From: an uncultured Prevotella sp.
GTDB taxonomy: Bacteria; Bacteroidota; Bacteroidia; Bacteroidales; Bacteroidaceae
Reading direction: 5' to 3'
DNA: 62,212 nucleotides
NCBI GenBank assembly: GCA_927910885.1
Contig: CAKMOD010000077.1
Coordinates: 1-62,212, forward strand
Shown here: one piece after another, positions 1 to 7,825 of the stretch
How the letters are laid out: each line of letters opens with the position of its first letter
Numbering within the stretch: position 1 is the stretch's first letter
Notes under the pieces: model-generated
Told to the model about the DNA's origin: nothing
Databases searched by the model: none
What the model saw: the letters and a program-made list of their open reading frames with translations, nothing else
Made by a program: the position numbers and the translations under genes

Positions 1-87
1 CTTAGCCTTCAAAAGGGCGTTAGTTAGAGTCTTAAAGAGCATCTTTAACAAGTCAATTAAGGCTTAATTGAAATGCAATTCATCATT
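1..87 (+). repeat. 22-bp-period array, family 1, copy A (cut by window edge)
   Basis: Modules start at 11, 33 and 55, with remnants at 1-10 and after 77. The cores read AAAAGGGCGTTAGTTA, TAAAGAGCATCTTTAA and AATTAAGGCTTAATTG, each followed by a 6-nt linker so that the period is exactly 22. It belongs to the same family as copies at 13.3, 22.8, 36.5, 46.5 and 62.0 kb. The upstream conserved domain, if present, lies outside the window. Confidence 0.8.
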
Positions 88-131
88 ATTAAAAACACTA
101 ACGAGAATTTATTTTGACAAAAACAAACAAA

Positions 132-170
132 AAAAGGTAAAAAGAGAAAAAAACTCTTTTACCTTTTTTT
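132..170 (-). terminator. Intrinsic terminator, OMP operon
   Basis: Inverted repeat 135-146/154-164 (AGGTAAAAAGAG against CTCTTTTACCT) with T-runs on both sides. It lies just past the stop of the outer membrane protein at 187 on the minus strand and could work in both directions. Confidence 0.75.
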
Positions 171-186
171 ATATATATGAAGTTTC

Positions 187-1800
187 TTAGAAACGATAGC
201 CCAATGTGAGGAGTAACTGACTTTTGTTGTTCTTAACATCAGTGCTTGTTGCAACGTTAGACTCCTTAACTGTTGTAGCACCAGAAGGTATAGAGATATC
301 TCTAATATTAGAGAATGGAGCAAAAGAACCATTCTGCGCGCTATACTGATAAGCCAAATCAATATTGAACTTCTTAACCTGATAACCAACACCTAATGTA
401 AAGCGGTTGATTGCGCCCCAATTTGTGTAGTCTGTTGTTGAAGCATACGCTGTACCTAAAGAAGCAAGACCTGGATCCTTCTGTGCATCATTTACATACA
501 TTGCACTTACATAATTGTAACCCGCACGCAAAGCAACATTACTTACAGGCTTATACTCAACACCCAACTTCAAAGTGCTAACACCCTTCAGAACTTCCTT
601 AGTGTGGTTATTCATTGTCTTGTCAGGGCTTGATGTCTCGTAGTACTGATTATAGTAATAATCATAGTATCCACCATCGTTGACTCTGCTATTAATATTA
701 GCGTAGTTCTCATACTCGTAAGTTGCACCTAAAGCGAGGTAATTACCCACGGTGTGACCAAGAGAGAAACCAAACTTCCAAGGTGTCCACATCTTGAAAT
801 CGTATGAGTTACCGATGCCATTTTCGTGACTTGCAGTTCCTGACACATAAACAAGACGTGTAACGTTTGATGTTGTCAAGTCATACCATGTTGGAGACTT
901 TACATATGCACCGATTCTGAAAGGCGACTCTGCTACTGGACGAACGATAACACCAGCTGTAATATCAAATCCAGAACCTGTTACCTTTCTCTCGTCACCA
1001 ACGACTGCTCCACTATTATTACCGAAGTTTTCAGCATACTCACTATAGCTCTTGTAAGTAACATCCTTCATACCGAATGTTAAACCGAGATAAACCCTAT
1101 CATTGATATTTCCACTGACAGCAAAGTCATAATTACCAATGTAACCAGAGTGAGCACGATCTAATGTATAAGCAGTAGCATTCTCATAATTATAAGTTCC
1201 TGTACTACCTGGAATCAAGGAATTCCAATAAAGGTAATCAATCTGGCTCCAAGTGTATGCTATATCCTTTGATGTTGAATTTACATAGCCGATATTCTGA
1301 CCATCTTTATTCTTATCAACATAGAAGCCACCCTCATTTTGATTACCAAGTGCACCCTTAATATATGACTGCTTATTCTGTGAACTTCCACTCAAAGAGC
1401 CTGCAGCATTAAGAATATAATCAAAGTTCTTGCTCTTATGATAGTTGAAACCAAAGTTAAGGAAAGACTTCTGGCCAGTACGGGTAGTGTAAACACCGCC
1501 AATCTGATCAAAACTCAGATTAGTCTTCTTACCATTAGAGAACTCCTTACCATCTGATTGCATAAGAAGACCACCACTGATACTAACATTGTTGTGACGG
1601 AATAAACCGATACCAGCTGGGTTAGAACCAATTGTAGAGATATCAGCACCCAAGGCCTCCATAGCTCCACCCATACCAACGTAACGTGCGGTACCATTCA
1701 AGTCCTCTCCTGCTAACTTAGCATTCTCGTATGTCTCCTGAGCATTTGCTGACAAAGCTGCAAACAACGATACTGCAAAGAAAATATATTTACTCTTCAT
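187..1800 (-). CDS. OmpP1/FadL-family outer membrane protein
   Basis: A 537-residue protein predicted to be an outer-membrane beta-barrel of the OmpP1/FadL/TodX type, the family that passes hydrophobic compounds across the outer membrane; Bacteroidales members are often annotated 'hemin receptor' without proof. A signal peptide covers about residues 1-20 (cleavage after ANA). The N-terminal family hallmark GGAMEALGADISTIGSNPAG follows at about residues 44-63, and the chain ends in aromatic Phe (GYRF), as barrel proteins do for BAM recognition. It lies 42 nt downstream of the Tyr/Gly-rich secreted protein on the same strand, so the two are probably cotranscribed. The substrate is unknown. Confidence 0.85.
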   Translation of the reverse strand: MKSKYIFFAVSLFAALSANAQETYENAKLAGEDLNGTARYVGMGGAMEALGADISTIGSNPAGIGLFRHNNVSISGGLLMQSDGKEFSNGKKTNLSFDQIGGVYTTRTGQKSFLNFGFNYHKSKNFDYILNAAGSLSGSSQNKQSYIKGALGNQNEGGFYVDKNKDGQNIGYVNSTSKDIAYTWSQIDYLYWNSLIPGSTGTYNYENATAYTLDRAHSGYIGNYDFAVSGNINDRVYLGLTFGMKDVTYKSYSEYAENFGNNSGAVVGDERKVTGSGFDITAGVIVRPVAESPFRIGAYVKSPTWYDLTTSNVTRLVYVSGTASHENGIGNSYDFKMWTPWKFGFSLGHTVGNYLALGATYEYENYANINSRVNDGGYYDYYYNQYYETSSPDKTMNNHTKEVLKGVSTLKLGVEYKPVSNVALRAGYNYVSAMYVNDAQKDPGLASLGTAYASTTDYTNWGAINRFTLGVGYQVKKFNIDLAYQYSAQNGSFAPFSNIRDISIPSGATTVKESNVATSTDVKNNKSQLLLTLGYRF

Positions 1801-1842
1801 ATCTGATATTCTTTATTAATTAAACTTTCATTATCCTAAATC

Positions 1843-2889
1843 TTATCTATGACCACCGAAGCCACTACGTGACGAACCAAAGCTGCTGCCACCACCTGAG
1901 TTTGAGCCACCAAAGCTTCCACCGCCACTTCTTGCACCGCCAAATGAACTTGGTGAAGGCTGTGAGAAGGTTGAACGCTCAGGCTGAGAATAAGTACGTG
2001 TGCGATTCTCATAACCATTCTGACGTGCACCACCAAAGCGGTCATAGTAACCATTCACATCGTTGCGTTGAGATGCATTGTTACCATACTGGTTTACATT
2101 GCCACGACGAGTTGAGTAAGCTGACTGTCCGTTGTTATAGGAACCACTTCTTGTCTGAGAGCCAAAAGCTCTTGGAGAGTTTCCCCAGTGATTAGCAGTA
2201 CCCGTATGACCATTGTAAGCATAGTAACCACCTCTTCTATAACCATAGTAAGGATAACCACCATAATAGCCATAATATCTGCTCCATGGATTGTACCAGC
2301 CATAGCCAGCATAGCCATAATAGTATGGATAACCGCCATAGTAGCCATAATATGGATAACTACCATAATAGCTATAGTAAGGATAACCACCGTAGTAACC
2401 ATAATACCATGGATCATCCCATCTGTCATACCAGCCACCATAATAAGGTGAACGCCATCCCCAACCTACATAGATTGAAGAGCGACCAGCAAACCAAGGG
2501 GCATAATAGCCACCCCAGAAGCCATCAAAACGGCTCATTCGTCTGCTATATGCGAAGTCGTCGTCAACGCTCTCATACTGACGTGTGAAGCCTCCGTAGA
2601 TAGTATCTAACACTACAGAGTCGCCATGCAGCGTAGAGACACGTGACATAAAGATATCATTTCCAAGAGAATCAACTCCGATTTTCTTATAATTATACTT
2701 GCCACGACGATTGTATTCGTCATTAGACTTACCAATACCGCTATAATAAACAGGGCGTTCTTCCTCCATTTTACTCTGCTGATAAGCAGACTGCTCTGCC
2801 TTTGATGGGGTAAAATAAAGGTCATCCTGTGCCATTGAAAGCAATGGCATAGCTCCAAATAAAACCGAAAGTAATACTGATCGTTTCAT
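1843..2889 (-). CDS. Secreted Tyr/Gly-rich low-complexity protein
   Basis: No function recognised. The open frame extends to 2943, but the Met at 2889 is chosen because it begins a clean signal peptide (MKRSVLLSVLFGAMPLLSMA) and the longer form has no plausible leader. The mature protein (about 348 aa in total) has a charged N-terminal part of about 120 residues. A long Tyr/Gly/Pro-rich tract follows at about residues 125-230, with repeated YYGGYPYYG-like units, then an Asn/Gln/Arg segment and a Gly/Ser-rich tail ending in GFGGHR. Such composition suggests a disordered, adhesive or phase-separating envelope protein; this is inference. It is the first gene of a two-gene unit with the FadL-like protein. 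Confidence 0.75.
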   Translation of the reverse strand: MKRSVLLSVLFGAMPLLSMAQDDLYFTPSKAEQSAYQQSKMEEERPVYYSGIGKSNDEYNRRGKYNYKKIGVDSLGNDIFMSRVSTLHGDSVVLDTIYGGFTRQYESVDDDFAYSRRMSRFDGFWGGYYAPWFAGRSSIYVGWGWRSPYYGGWYDRWDDPWYYGYYGGYPYYSYYGSYPYYGYYGGYPYYYGYAGYGWYNPWSRYYGYYGGYPYYGYRRGGYYAYNGHTGTANHWGNSPRAFGSQTRSGSYNNGQSAYSTRRGNVNQYGNNASQRNDVNGYYDRFGGARQNGYENRTRTYSQPERSTFSQPSPSSFGGARSGGGSFGGSNSGGGSSFGSSRSGFGGHR

Positions 2890-2953
2890 ATACCCTTTTT
2901 TAAAATTACACTTGTTTAAACACCAAGATATGTATGTACACAATCTTTATAGT

Positions 2954-2962
2954 GCAAAAATA
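2954..2962 (-). promoter_or_regulatory. Bacteroidota -7 element for the 2889/1800 operon
   Basis: On the minus strand this reads TATTTTTGC, matching TAnnTTTGC, 65 nt upstream of the start at 2889. A second match (TATATTTGC) lies at 2977-2985. Confidence 0.55.
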
Positions 2963-3024
2963 AGACAACTTTTCTTGCAAATATACGGATTTCCCTAATC
3001 ATGGTAGGTTTTCCCTATTTTTTA

Positions 3025-3033
3025 TAATTTTGC
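3025..3033 (+). promoter_or_regulatory. -7 element for prmA
   Basis: TAATTTTGC matches the Bacteroidota -7 consensus, 20 nt before the prmA ATG. The -33 region (GGTTTTCC) is a weak match. Confidence 0.55.
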
Positions 3034-3053
3034 AGTAGAAATTTAACACCAAG

Positions 3054-3923
3054 ATGAAATATATACAAGTAAAGTTTACGGCAGAACCTGATTCTCAGGA
3101 TGTAAGAGACATTATCGCTGCTCTTGCAGGTGAAGTTGGATTCGATTCCTTCACGGACGAACCTGACGGACTCGTTGGCTACTGCCAGGAAGATCTTTTC
3201 AATGAAGAAACACTCAAAGAGACCATGCTTAATTTACCTATTCCAGACTTAAAGGTTTCTTTCACGGCTAATCAGGCAGAAGATAAGAACTGGAATGAGG
3301 AATGGGAGAAAGCTGGCTTTGACCCTATCATCATTGATGACCGCTGTGCTATCATTTGCAAGAATATGGAAGAAGAGGCTATTGCTAACTATCCTCAACT
3401 TGCAACAATCCCAATGAAGATTGTTATTGATGCACAACAGGCTTTTGGTACAGGTACACATGAAACAACACAAATGATTGTTTCATTATTATTAAACCAA
3501 GAGCTCAAGGGCAAGAGAGTCCTCGACTGTGGTTGTGGTACGGGAATTTTAGGTATTGTTGCCGCTAAATGTGGTGCAAAGGATGTTGTATGCTATGATA
3601 TTGATGAGTGGAGCGTACGCAATGCAGAACACAATGCCGAACTGAATGGTGTAGAATTAGAAGTGCTTGAAGGCGACAAGCGAGTCTTGTCACACGTGAG
3701 TGGTGTCTTTGATGTTATCTTGGCAAATATAAATCGTAATATTATTCTTGAGGATATAGATGAGTTTGTCAGTGTTATGACAACTGAATCAAAGATCATT
3801 TTGAGTGGATTCTATGAGCAGGATGCAGAAGCTATCCTTCAGAAAGCTAACGAACTCGGTCTAAAAGAGAGTCAACGTTTGTTGAATCATGACTGGTGCT
3901 GCCTACTGCTTGAACGGGCATAA
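3054..3923 (+). CDS. prmA: Ribosomal protein L11 methyltransferase
   Basis: S-adenosylmethionine-dependent enzyme that methylates ribosomal protein L11. Its 289 residues fit the family. Visible marks are the PrmA signature DAQQAFGTGTHETT (about 129-142) and the SAM-binding motif I VLDCGCGTGILGIVAAKCGA (about 157-176) followed by the acidic DIDEW. The N-terminal substrate-recognition domain is present. The last 77 bases overlap the 3' end of the convergent GH25 gene, so full-length transcripts would form a short antisense duplex. It appears monocistronic, with its own -7 element at 3025. Confidence 0.95.
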   Translation: MKYIQVKFTAEPDSQDVRDIIAALAGEVGFDSFTDEPDGLVGYCQEDLFNEETLKETMLNLPIPDLKVSFTANQAEDKNWNEEWEKAGFDPIIIDDRCAIICKNMEEEAIANYPQLATIPMKIVIDAQQAFGTGTHETTQMIVSLLLNQELKGKRVLDCGCGTGILGIVAAKCGAKDVVCYDIDEWSVRNAEHNAELNGVELEVLEGDKRVLSHVSGVFDVILANINRNIILEDIDEFVSVMTTESKIILSGFYEQDAEAILQKANELGLKESQRLLNHDWCCLLLERA

Positions 3924-4725
3924 CCTCTTCGGGAATAAGCAATTGCTGCAAATCATAGAAGCTACCATTGTAGATATTTAAGTCTACATATCCCTTAATA
4001 CCTGGCAGCCTTCCGGCATCGGTATGCTGCCAGAATTTCCAAGCACCCTGATACTCCATCTGATTAACATAGTAATGGGCTATCCAATAAGGATAGTCAT
4101 CAAAGCGAGAATCAGAAAGGTATTGGTCCTTAAACTTATAATAGGTATAGATGATAGGTTTCACATGATACCTATCTTCTACTATATGTAGCCATGTCAG
4201 AATATTCTGCTGGAACTCTTCTGTACTAATATTCTTTGGCTTATGTTCGACATCAAGTACTGGTGGTAAATCTCCTGGCTGTAAATGAGCCATAGCAAGA
4301 AAGAAATAAGCCTGGCGACGTGCCGACGAGTTATTGCTCCAGAAATGATAAACACCACGTATAAAGCCAGACTCCTTTGCATTATAGAAGTTCTCACGGA
4401 ACTTCACATCAACATGACTATCACCCTCCGTTGACTTAATAATAACAAAACGAATAGGTGAACGGTCTATCAACGCATTTCTAAGTCTGTTCCAGTTAAT
4501 CGTACCTTGATAACGACTTACATCAATACCATAAATTGTATAACCCTCAGGATAGTCAGGATCACCATAAATAGCCCGCCATCTGAAGCCTGTAGGTGAA
4601 ACAAAGAAGGAATAAAAAAGAAAACTATACCCTACAGCAAGACACAATCCTCCAGCCCATCGCATCCAACTTGGCATCTGAATCCAAGTTTTAATTATTG
4701 AATGAAGCACTTTGGAGATAAACAT
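3847..4725 (-). CDS. Membrane-anchored GH25 muramidase (lysozyme)
   Basis: Glycoside hydrolase family 25, predicted to cleave the MurNAc-GlcNAc bond of peptidoglycan. The 292 aa begin with a short basic segment and one hydrophobic anchor (about 24-44), so the enzyme probably stays membrane-bound facing the periplasm. The first catalytic-face motif GIDVSRYQG has its Asp at about residue 68, and the LDVEH motif at about 157-161 supplies the conserved Asp and Glu. Its C-terminal 25 codons run antisense into prmA. The Met at 4677 is a possible alternative start but would remove the basic residues before the anchor. Its job is likely cell-wall remodelling. Confidence 0.88.
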   Translation of the reverse strand: MFISKVLHSIIKTWIQMPSWMRWAGGLCLAVGYSFLFYSFFVSPTGFRWRAIYGDPDYPEGYTIYGIDVSRYQGTINWNRLRNALIDRSPIRFVIIKSTEGDSHVDVKFRENFYNAKESGFIRGVYHFWSNNSSARRQAYFFLAMAHLQPGDLPPVLDVEHKPKNISTEEFQQNILTWLHIVEDRYHVKPIIYTYYKFKDQYLSDSRFDDYPYWIAHYYVNQMEYQGAWKFWQHTDAGRLPGIKGYVDLNIYNGSFYDLQQLLIPEEVMPVQAVGSTSHDSTNVDSLLDRVR

Positions 4726-4764
4726 TTTCTTACTTTTGGATAACCTTAAGTTCTACTTTATATC

Positions 4765-4906
4765 TATATACATTGAACTTTCAAGATTTCTTTTCACGAA
4801 GAAAAGAAATTATTCTCATGAAAAAAAATAATTATTTACGTGAAGATAAATATTTATTTTCATGAAAATAAATTAGCACACGACCTGAATAAGTTCAATA
4901 TATGTT
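4765..4906 (+). repeat. 22-bp-period array, family 2, copy a, inside an inverted repeat
   Basis: Four modules start at 4791, 4813, 4835 and 4857, each centred on a CRYG-type dyad such as TTTACGTGAAGATAAA or TTTTCATGAAAATAAA. The array is bracketed by TATATACATTGAACTT (4765-4780) and its near reverse complement AAGTTCAATATATG (from 4891). A second copy of the array is at 35268. Confidence 0.75.
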
Positions 4907-5091
4907 GTTTTTTTAGATTCAATAGACAGCAGAATTAAAAACAATTAAGCACTACTTACATCCGTAATCATGTGCTTTTATTATTGTATGAATGCTATAA
5001 TAATAGATTGAATTTCAAAGGGATAATTGAATATTGATTACTAACTACTTAAAACATAGAAGCAAGATTAACAGGAGCTTGTATAAAAACA

Positions 5092-5133
5092 AAAGAAGAA
5101 ACAGAGGATATAACTATCCCCTATTTCTTCTTT
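5092..5133 (-). terminator. pfp terminator
   Basis: Stem AAAGAAGAAA (5092-5101) against TTTCTTCTTT (5124-5133), with an inner GGATA/TATCC pairing. A T-rich run follows on the minus strand, 13 nt past the pfp stop. Confidence 0.7.
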
Positions 5134-5145
5134 ATGTATATACTA

Positions 5146-6789
5146 TTACTTAGCCTGCTCTAACTCGAGAGTCTTAGTAGTCTGATCACATACTGAAGAA
5201 GGACCCCAGTACTGGATTGGACCTGGATAGATGTAGCAAGTTTCCTTAGCCCACTTATCACGCTGAGCAGCGAAAGCCTTAAATGGAGCACCATCAAGTT
5301 CAACAAGTGCCTTGCGGATAACTGGCTTCATCTCACCATTACGTCTCTCCATGTTCATCATCATAGTGATTGGCACACCTCCTGCCTTCCACTGGTCTGT
5401 ACCTGCTGTTGTGTTCTTAACGATAGCCATGTAACCTGTCTTACCGTTTGCAATCAACTGAGCTGCTGATGAACCAAGTGCATAGCAGTAGTCTGCATCG
5501 AAGTTAGAAGGAGCTGCGCAACGACCCTCATAACCGAAGAAGTGGTGAAGAGGAGAGAACTTACCTGTGTACTTACCTTCCTTCTTCCACTGATCAAGCT
5601 TAGCAGCAACCATCTCAGAGATAAGCTTCTCTGTCTCGATGAGAGATACCTGTACGTTACCGTGTGGGTCACGGTCGAGAGAAAGCTGACGTGCAACGCC
5701 CTCTGGAAGTGTCTCAAAGGTAGCCTTATTCTCTGCTGAGAGGTGAGCGAGAATATACTCACGCTGAGCAGCCTTGTCAAGATTCAAATATTCTGCACCA
5801 TGAGCAGCAAGCAAGTCATTCAACTCCTGAATCAAACGACCGATAGCAGGAATAAACTCGATAAGACCCTCTGGAATCAAAACAACACCGAAGTCGTTAC
5901 CCTGCTCTGCACGATAAGCAACAACACCAGCGATATACTCAACGATATCGTTCAATGTCTGATCCTTAGCCTCAATCTCCTCAGATACCAAGCAGATGTT
6001 TGGCTGTGTCTGTAAAGCACACTCAAGAGCGATGTGAGAAGCAGAACGACCCATCAACTTGATGAAGTGCCAGTACTTACGAGCAGAGTTACAGTCACGC
6101 TCAATGTTACCAATAAGCTCTGAGTATGTCTTAGTTGCTGTATCGAAACCAAAAGAAGTCTCAATCTGATCGTTCTTCAAGTCACCATCAATAGTCTTAG
6201 GACAACCGATTACCTGAACGCCATACTGCTTAGCAGCATAGTACTCAGCCAATACGCAAGCATTGGTATTTGAGTCGTCACCACCAATGATTACGATAGC
6301 CTTGATATCCAACTGACGGATAATCTCAAGACCCTTCTCAAACTGCTCTTCCTTCTCAAGCTTTGTTCTACCTGAACCAATCATATCGAAACCACCAGTG
6401 TTACGGTAAGCCTGAAGATTCTCAGCTGTAATCTCGATGTAGTTGTGATCAACAAGACCACCAGGACCCATAAGGAAACCATAAAGGCGGTTCTCTGGGT
6501 TCAACTTCTTAACCTCATCAAAGAGACCAGAAATAACGTTGTGACCACCAGGAGCCTGACCACCTGAGAGGATAATACCAACGTTAATCTTAGCATTGTT
6601 AGCTGAATCAGCTGGAACAAACTCAACGAGAGGCATTCCATACGTGTTAGGGAATAACTTCTTGATATCCTCTTGATTGTCAACACTCTGTGTAGGAGCA
6701 CCTTCCTGCACCTTTACTGCACCCTGAAGAGCCTTAGGCAACTTTGGCTGATAGCCTGCTCTTTCCTTCTGCAATGCGCTAATTTCCAT
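5146..6789 (-). CDS. pfp: PPi-dependent 6-phosphofructokinase
   Basis: Pyrophosphate:fructose-6-phosphate 1-phosphotransferase, catalysing the reversible glycolytic step fructose-6-P to fructose-1,6-bisP with PPi as phosphoryl donor, in the cytoplasm. The 547 residues match the long (group II) Pfp class. The phosphate-binding GGQAPGGHN lies at about 76-84. GGDDSNTNA follows, whose second Asp replaces the Gly typical of ATP enzymes and marks PPi use, and then PKTIDGDL with the catalytic Asp. A -7 element TAAATTTGC lies on the minus strand at 6845-6853 and the terminator at 5092, so the gene stands alone. PPi-linked glycolysis is usual in Bacteroidales. Confidence 0.96.
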   Translation of the reverse strand: MEISALQKERAGYQPKLPKALQGAVKVQEGAPTQSVDNQEDIKKLFPNTYGMPLVEFVPADSANNAKINVGIILSGGQAPGGHNVISGLFDEVKKLNPENRLYGFLMGPGGLVDHNYIEITAENLQAYRNTGGFDMIGSGRTKLEKEEQFEKGLEIIRQLDIKAIVIIGGDDSNTNACVLAEYYAAKQYGVQVIGCPKTIDGDLKNDQIETSFGFDTATKTYSELIGNIERDCNSARKYWHFIKLMGRSASHIALECALQTQPNICLVSEEIEAKDQTLNDIVEYIAGVVAYRAEQGNDFGVVLIPEGLIEFIPAIGRLIQELNDLLAAHGAEYLNLDKAAQREYILAHLSAENKATFETLPEGVARQLSLDRDPHGNVQVSLIETEKLISEMVAAKLDQWKKEGKYTGKFSPLHHFFGYEGRCAAPSNFDADYCYALGSSAAQLIANGKTGYMAIVKNTTAGTDQWKAGGVPITMMMNMERRNGEMKPVIRKALVELDGAPFKAFAAQRDKWAKETCYIYPGPIQYWGPSSVCDQTTKTLELEQAK

Positions 6790-6844
6790 GTGTTTAATTT
6801 AAATGATTTAAATATAATGATTTATTTAATGTCCTTACTATTTT

Positions 6845-6853
6845 GCAAATTTA
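6845..6853 (-). promoter_or_regulatory. -7 element for pfp
   Basis: Minus-strand TAAATTTGC, 55 nt upstream of the pfp start. Confidence 0.6.
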
Positions 6854-6925
6854 CCTTTTTTATCCGATAATAGAAAGGAAAAGATGCTAAATTAAAATTT
6901 TAACTCTATTTTTATGTAAGAAAGT

Positions 6926-6956
6926 CTTGCTTTTCTATTTTTTTTATTTATCTTTG
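6926..6956 (+). promoter_or_regulatory. Promoter of the 6993-10412 operon
   Basis: A CTTG box at 6926-6929 and TATCTTTG at 6949-6956 are separated by 19 nt, which is the Bacteroidota sigma-ABfr spacing. Confidence 0.65.
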
Positions 6957-6992
6957 AACGATAAATGTAAAATATAGCTATTTAGGATTAAT

Positions 6993-7265
6993 ATGAGTAA
7001 CAAAAGAGATTTGAAACGCACCATTAATTACATTTGTGGTGATTTGTTCACAGAGGGTATCGCAGCATCTCTCTATGGTGAGAATCGTGATAATGACAAT
7101 ACAGAGGCTATCCTCACTTCTATCTTGGTAATGCACAGCAACTACATCAGACGCGTATCTCATGTTCAGCCGGGCATGTCAGCCAAAGTTTATTTCAAAG
7201 ACTTGAAAGACAAGTTTAGTAAAGAAGTCAATGAGATTATTGACCAACTCAATAACCTTGCATAA
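6993..7265 (+). CDS. Conserved small hypothetical protein
   Basis: A 90-aa soluble protein rich in charged residues, with no signal peptide or membrane span. It resembles conserved Bacteroidales hypothetical proteins, but I cannot name a family. It is the first gene behind a good promoter. Its TAA shares one base with the ATG of the acyltransferase at 7265, so translation of the two is probably coupled and their functions may be linked. Confidence 0.75.
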   Translation: MSNKRDLKRTINYICGDLFTEGIAASLYGENRDNDNTEAILTSILVMHSNYIRRVSHVQPGMSAKVYFKDLKDKFSKEVNEIIDQLNNLA

Positions 7266-7825
7266 TGTTACAGGCTATATCTAAGTGGCTTCTTTATAGT
7301 TTTATGGGGTGGAAGAAGGATGTCAGGTTCACATTGCCTGATAAAGCTATTATTTGTCTTGCACCTCACACGAGTAATTGTGATTTCCTAATTGGTCAGC
7401 TTTATGCCAGAGCTGAGCGACAGAAGAGCAATTTCCTTATGAAGAAGGAATGGTTTTTCTGGCCGCTTGGTTCTATCTTCCGCAAACTTGGAGGAATCCC
7501 TGTATGGCGTGATAAGAAAACAAGCATGACCGACAGATTAGCTGACTATGCTATAAAGGCTGATAAGTTCCAACTTTGTATTACGCCAGAAGGAACCAGA
7601 AGTTTAAATCCAGATTGGAAGAAGGGCTTTTATTATATTGCACTGAAAGCACAACTGCCTATCTATCTCTATGGTTTAGATTATGAAAGAAAGCTAATAG
7701 AGTGCTCAAAGGTTATAATTCCATCAGGCGATTTGGAACAGGATATGAAGGAAATCAAATTGTATTTCAAAGACTTTAAGGGTAAACATCCTGAATTGTT
7801 TACGATAGGAGAATTAAACGGATAA
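7265..7825 (+). CDS. Lysophospholipid acyltransferase family protein (PlsC-like)
   Basis: The 186 aa carry the acyltransferase HX4D motif (HTSNCD, residues 35-40) and the phosphate-binding PEGTRS block (about 107-112), which define the PlsC/LPLAT fold. It probably transfers an acyl chain from acyl-ACP or acyl-CoA to a lysophospholipid or glycerol-phosphate at the inner membrane. It is shorter than typical PlsC (about 240 aa), as is common for a Bacteroidales subgroup. The one-base overlaps at both ends (TAATG) put it in a tight operon with the genes on either side. Confidence 0.85.
   Translation: MLQAISKWLLYSFMGWKKDVRFTLPDKAIICLAPHTSNCDFLIGQLYARAERQKSNFLMKKEWFFWPLGSIFRKLGGIPVWRDKKTSMTDRLADYAIKADKFQLCITPEGTRSLNPDWKKGFYYIALKAQLPIYLYGLDYERKLIECSKVIIPSGDLEQDMKEIKLYFKDFKGKHPELFTIGELNG

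Larger units (their letters stand above)
4726..5145. other. 420-bp gap holding a family 2 array
   Basis: No gene is seen. The gap contains a 22-bp-period array (4791-4878), an inverted repeat around it (4765-4780 against 4891-4906) and the pfp terminator (5092-5133). The DNA between 4907 and 5091 is AT-rich with no recognised signal. Confidence 0.7.

Noticed and set aside
2094..2588. Coding frames antisense to the Tyr/Gly-rich gene
   Set aside because: Several overlapping frames arise from the repetitive low-complexity codons and have no independent support.
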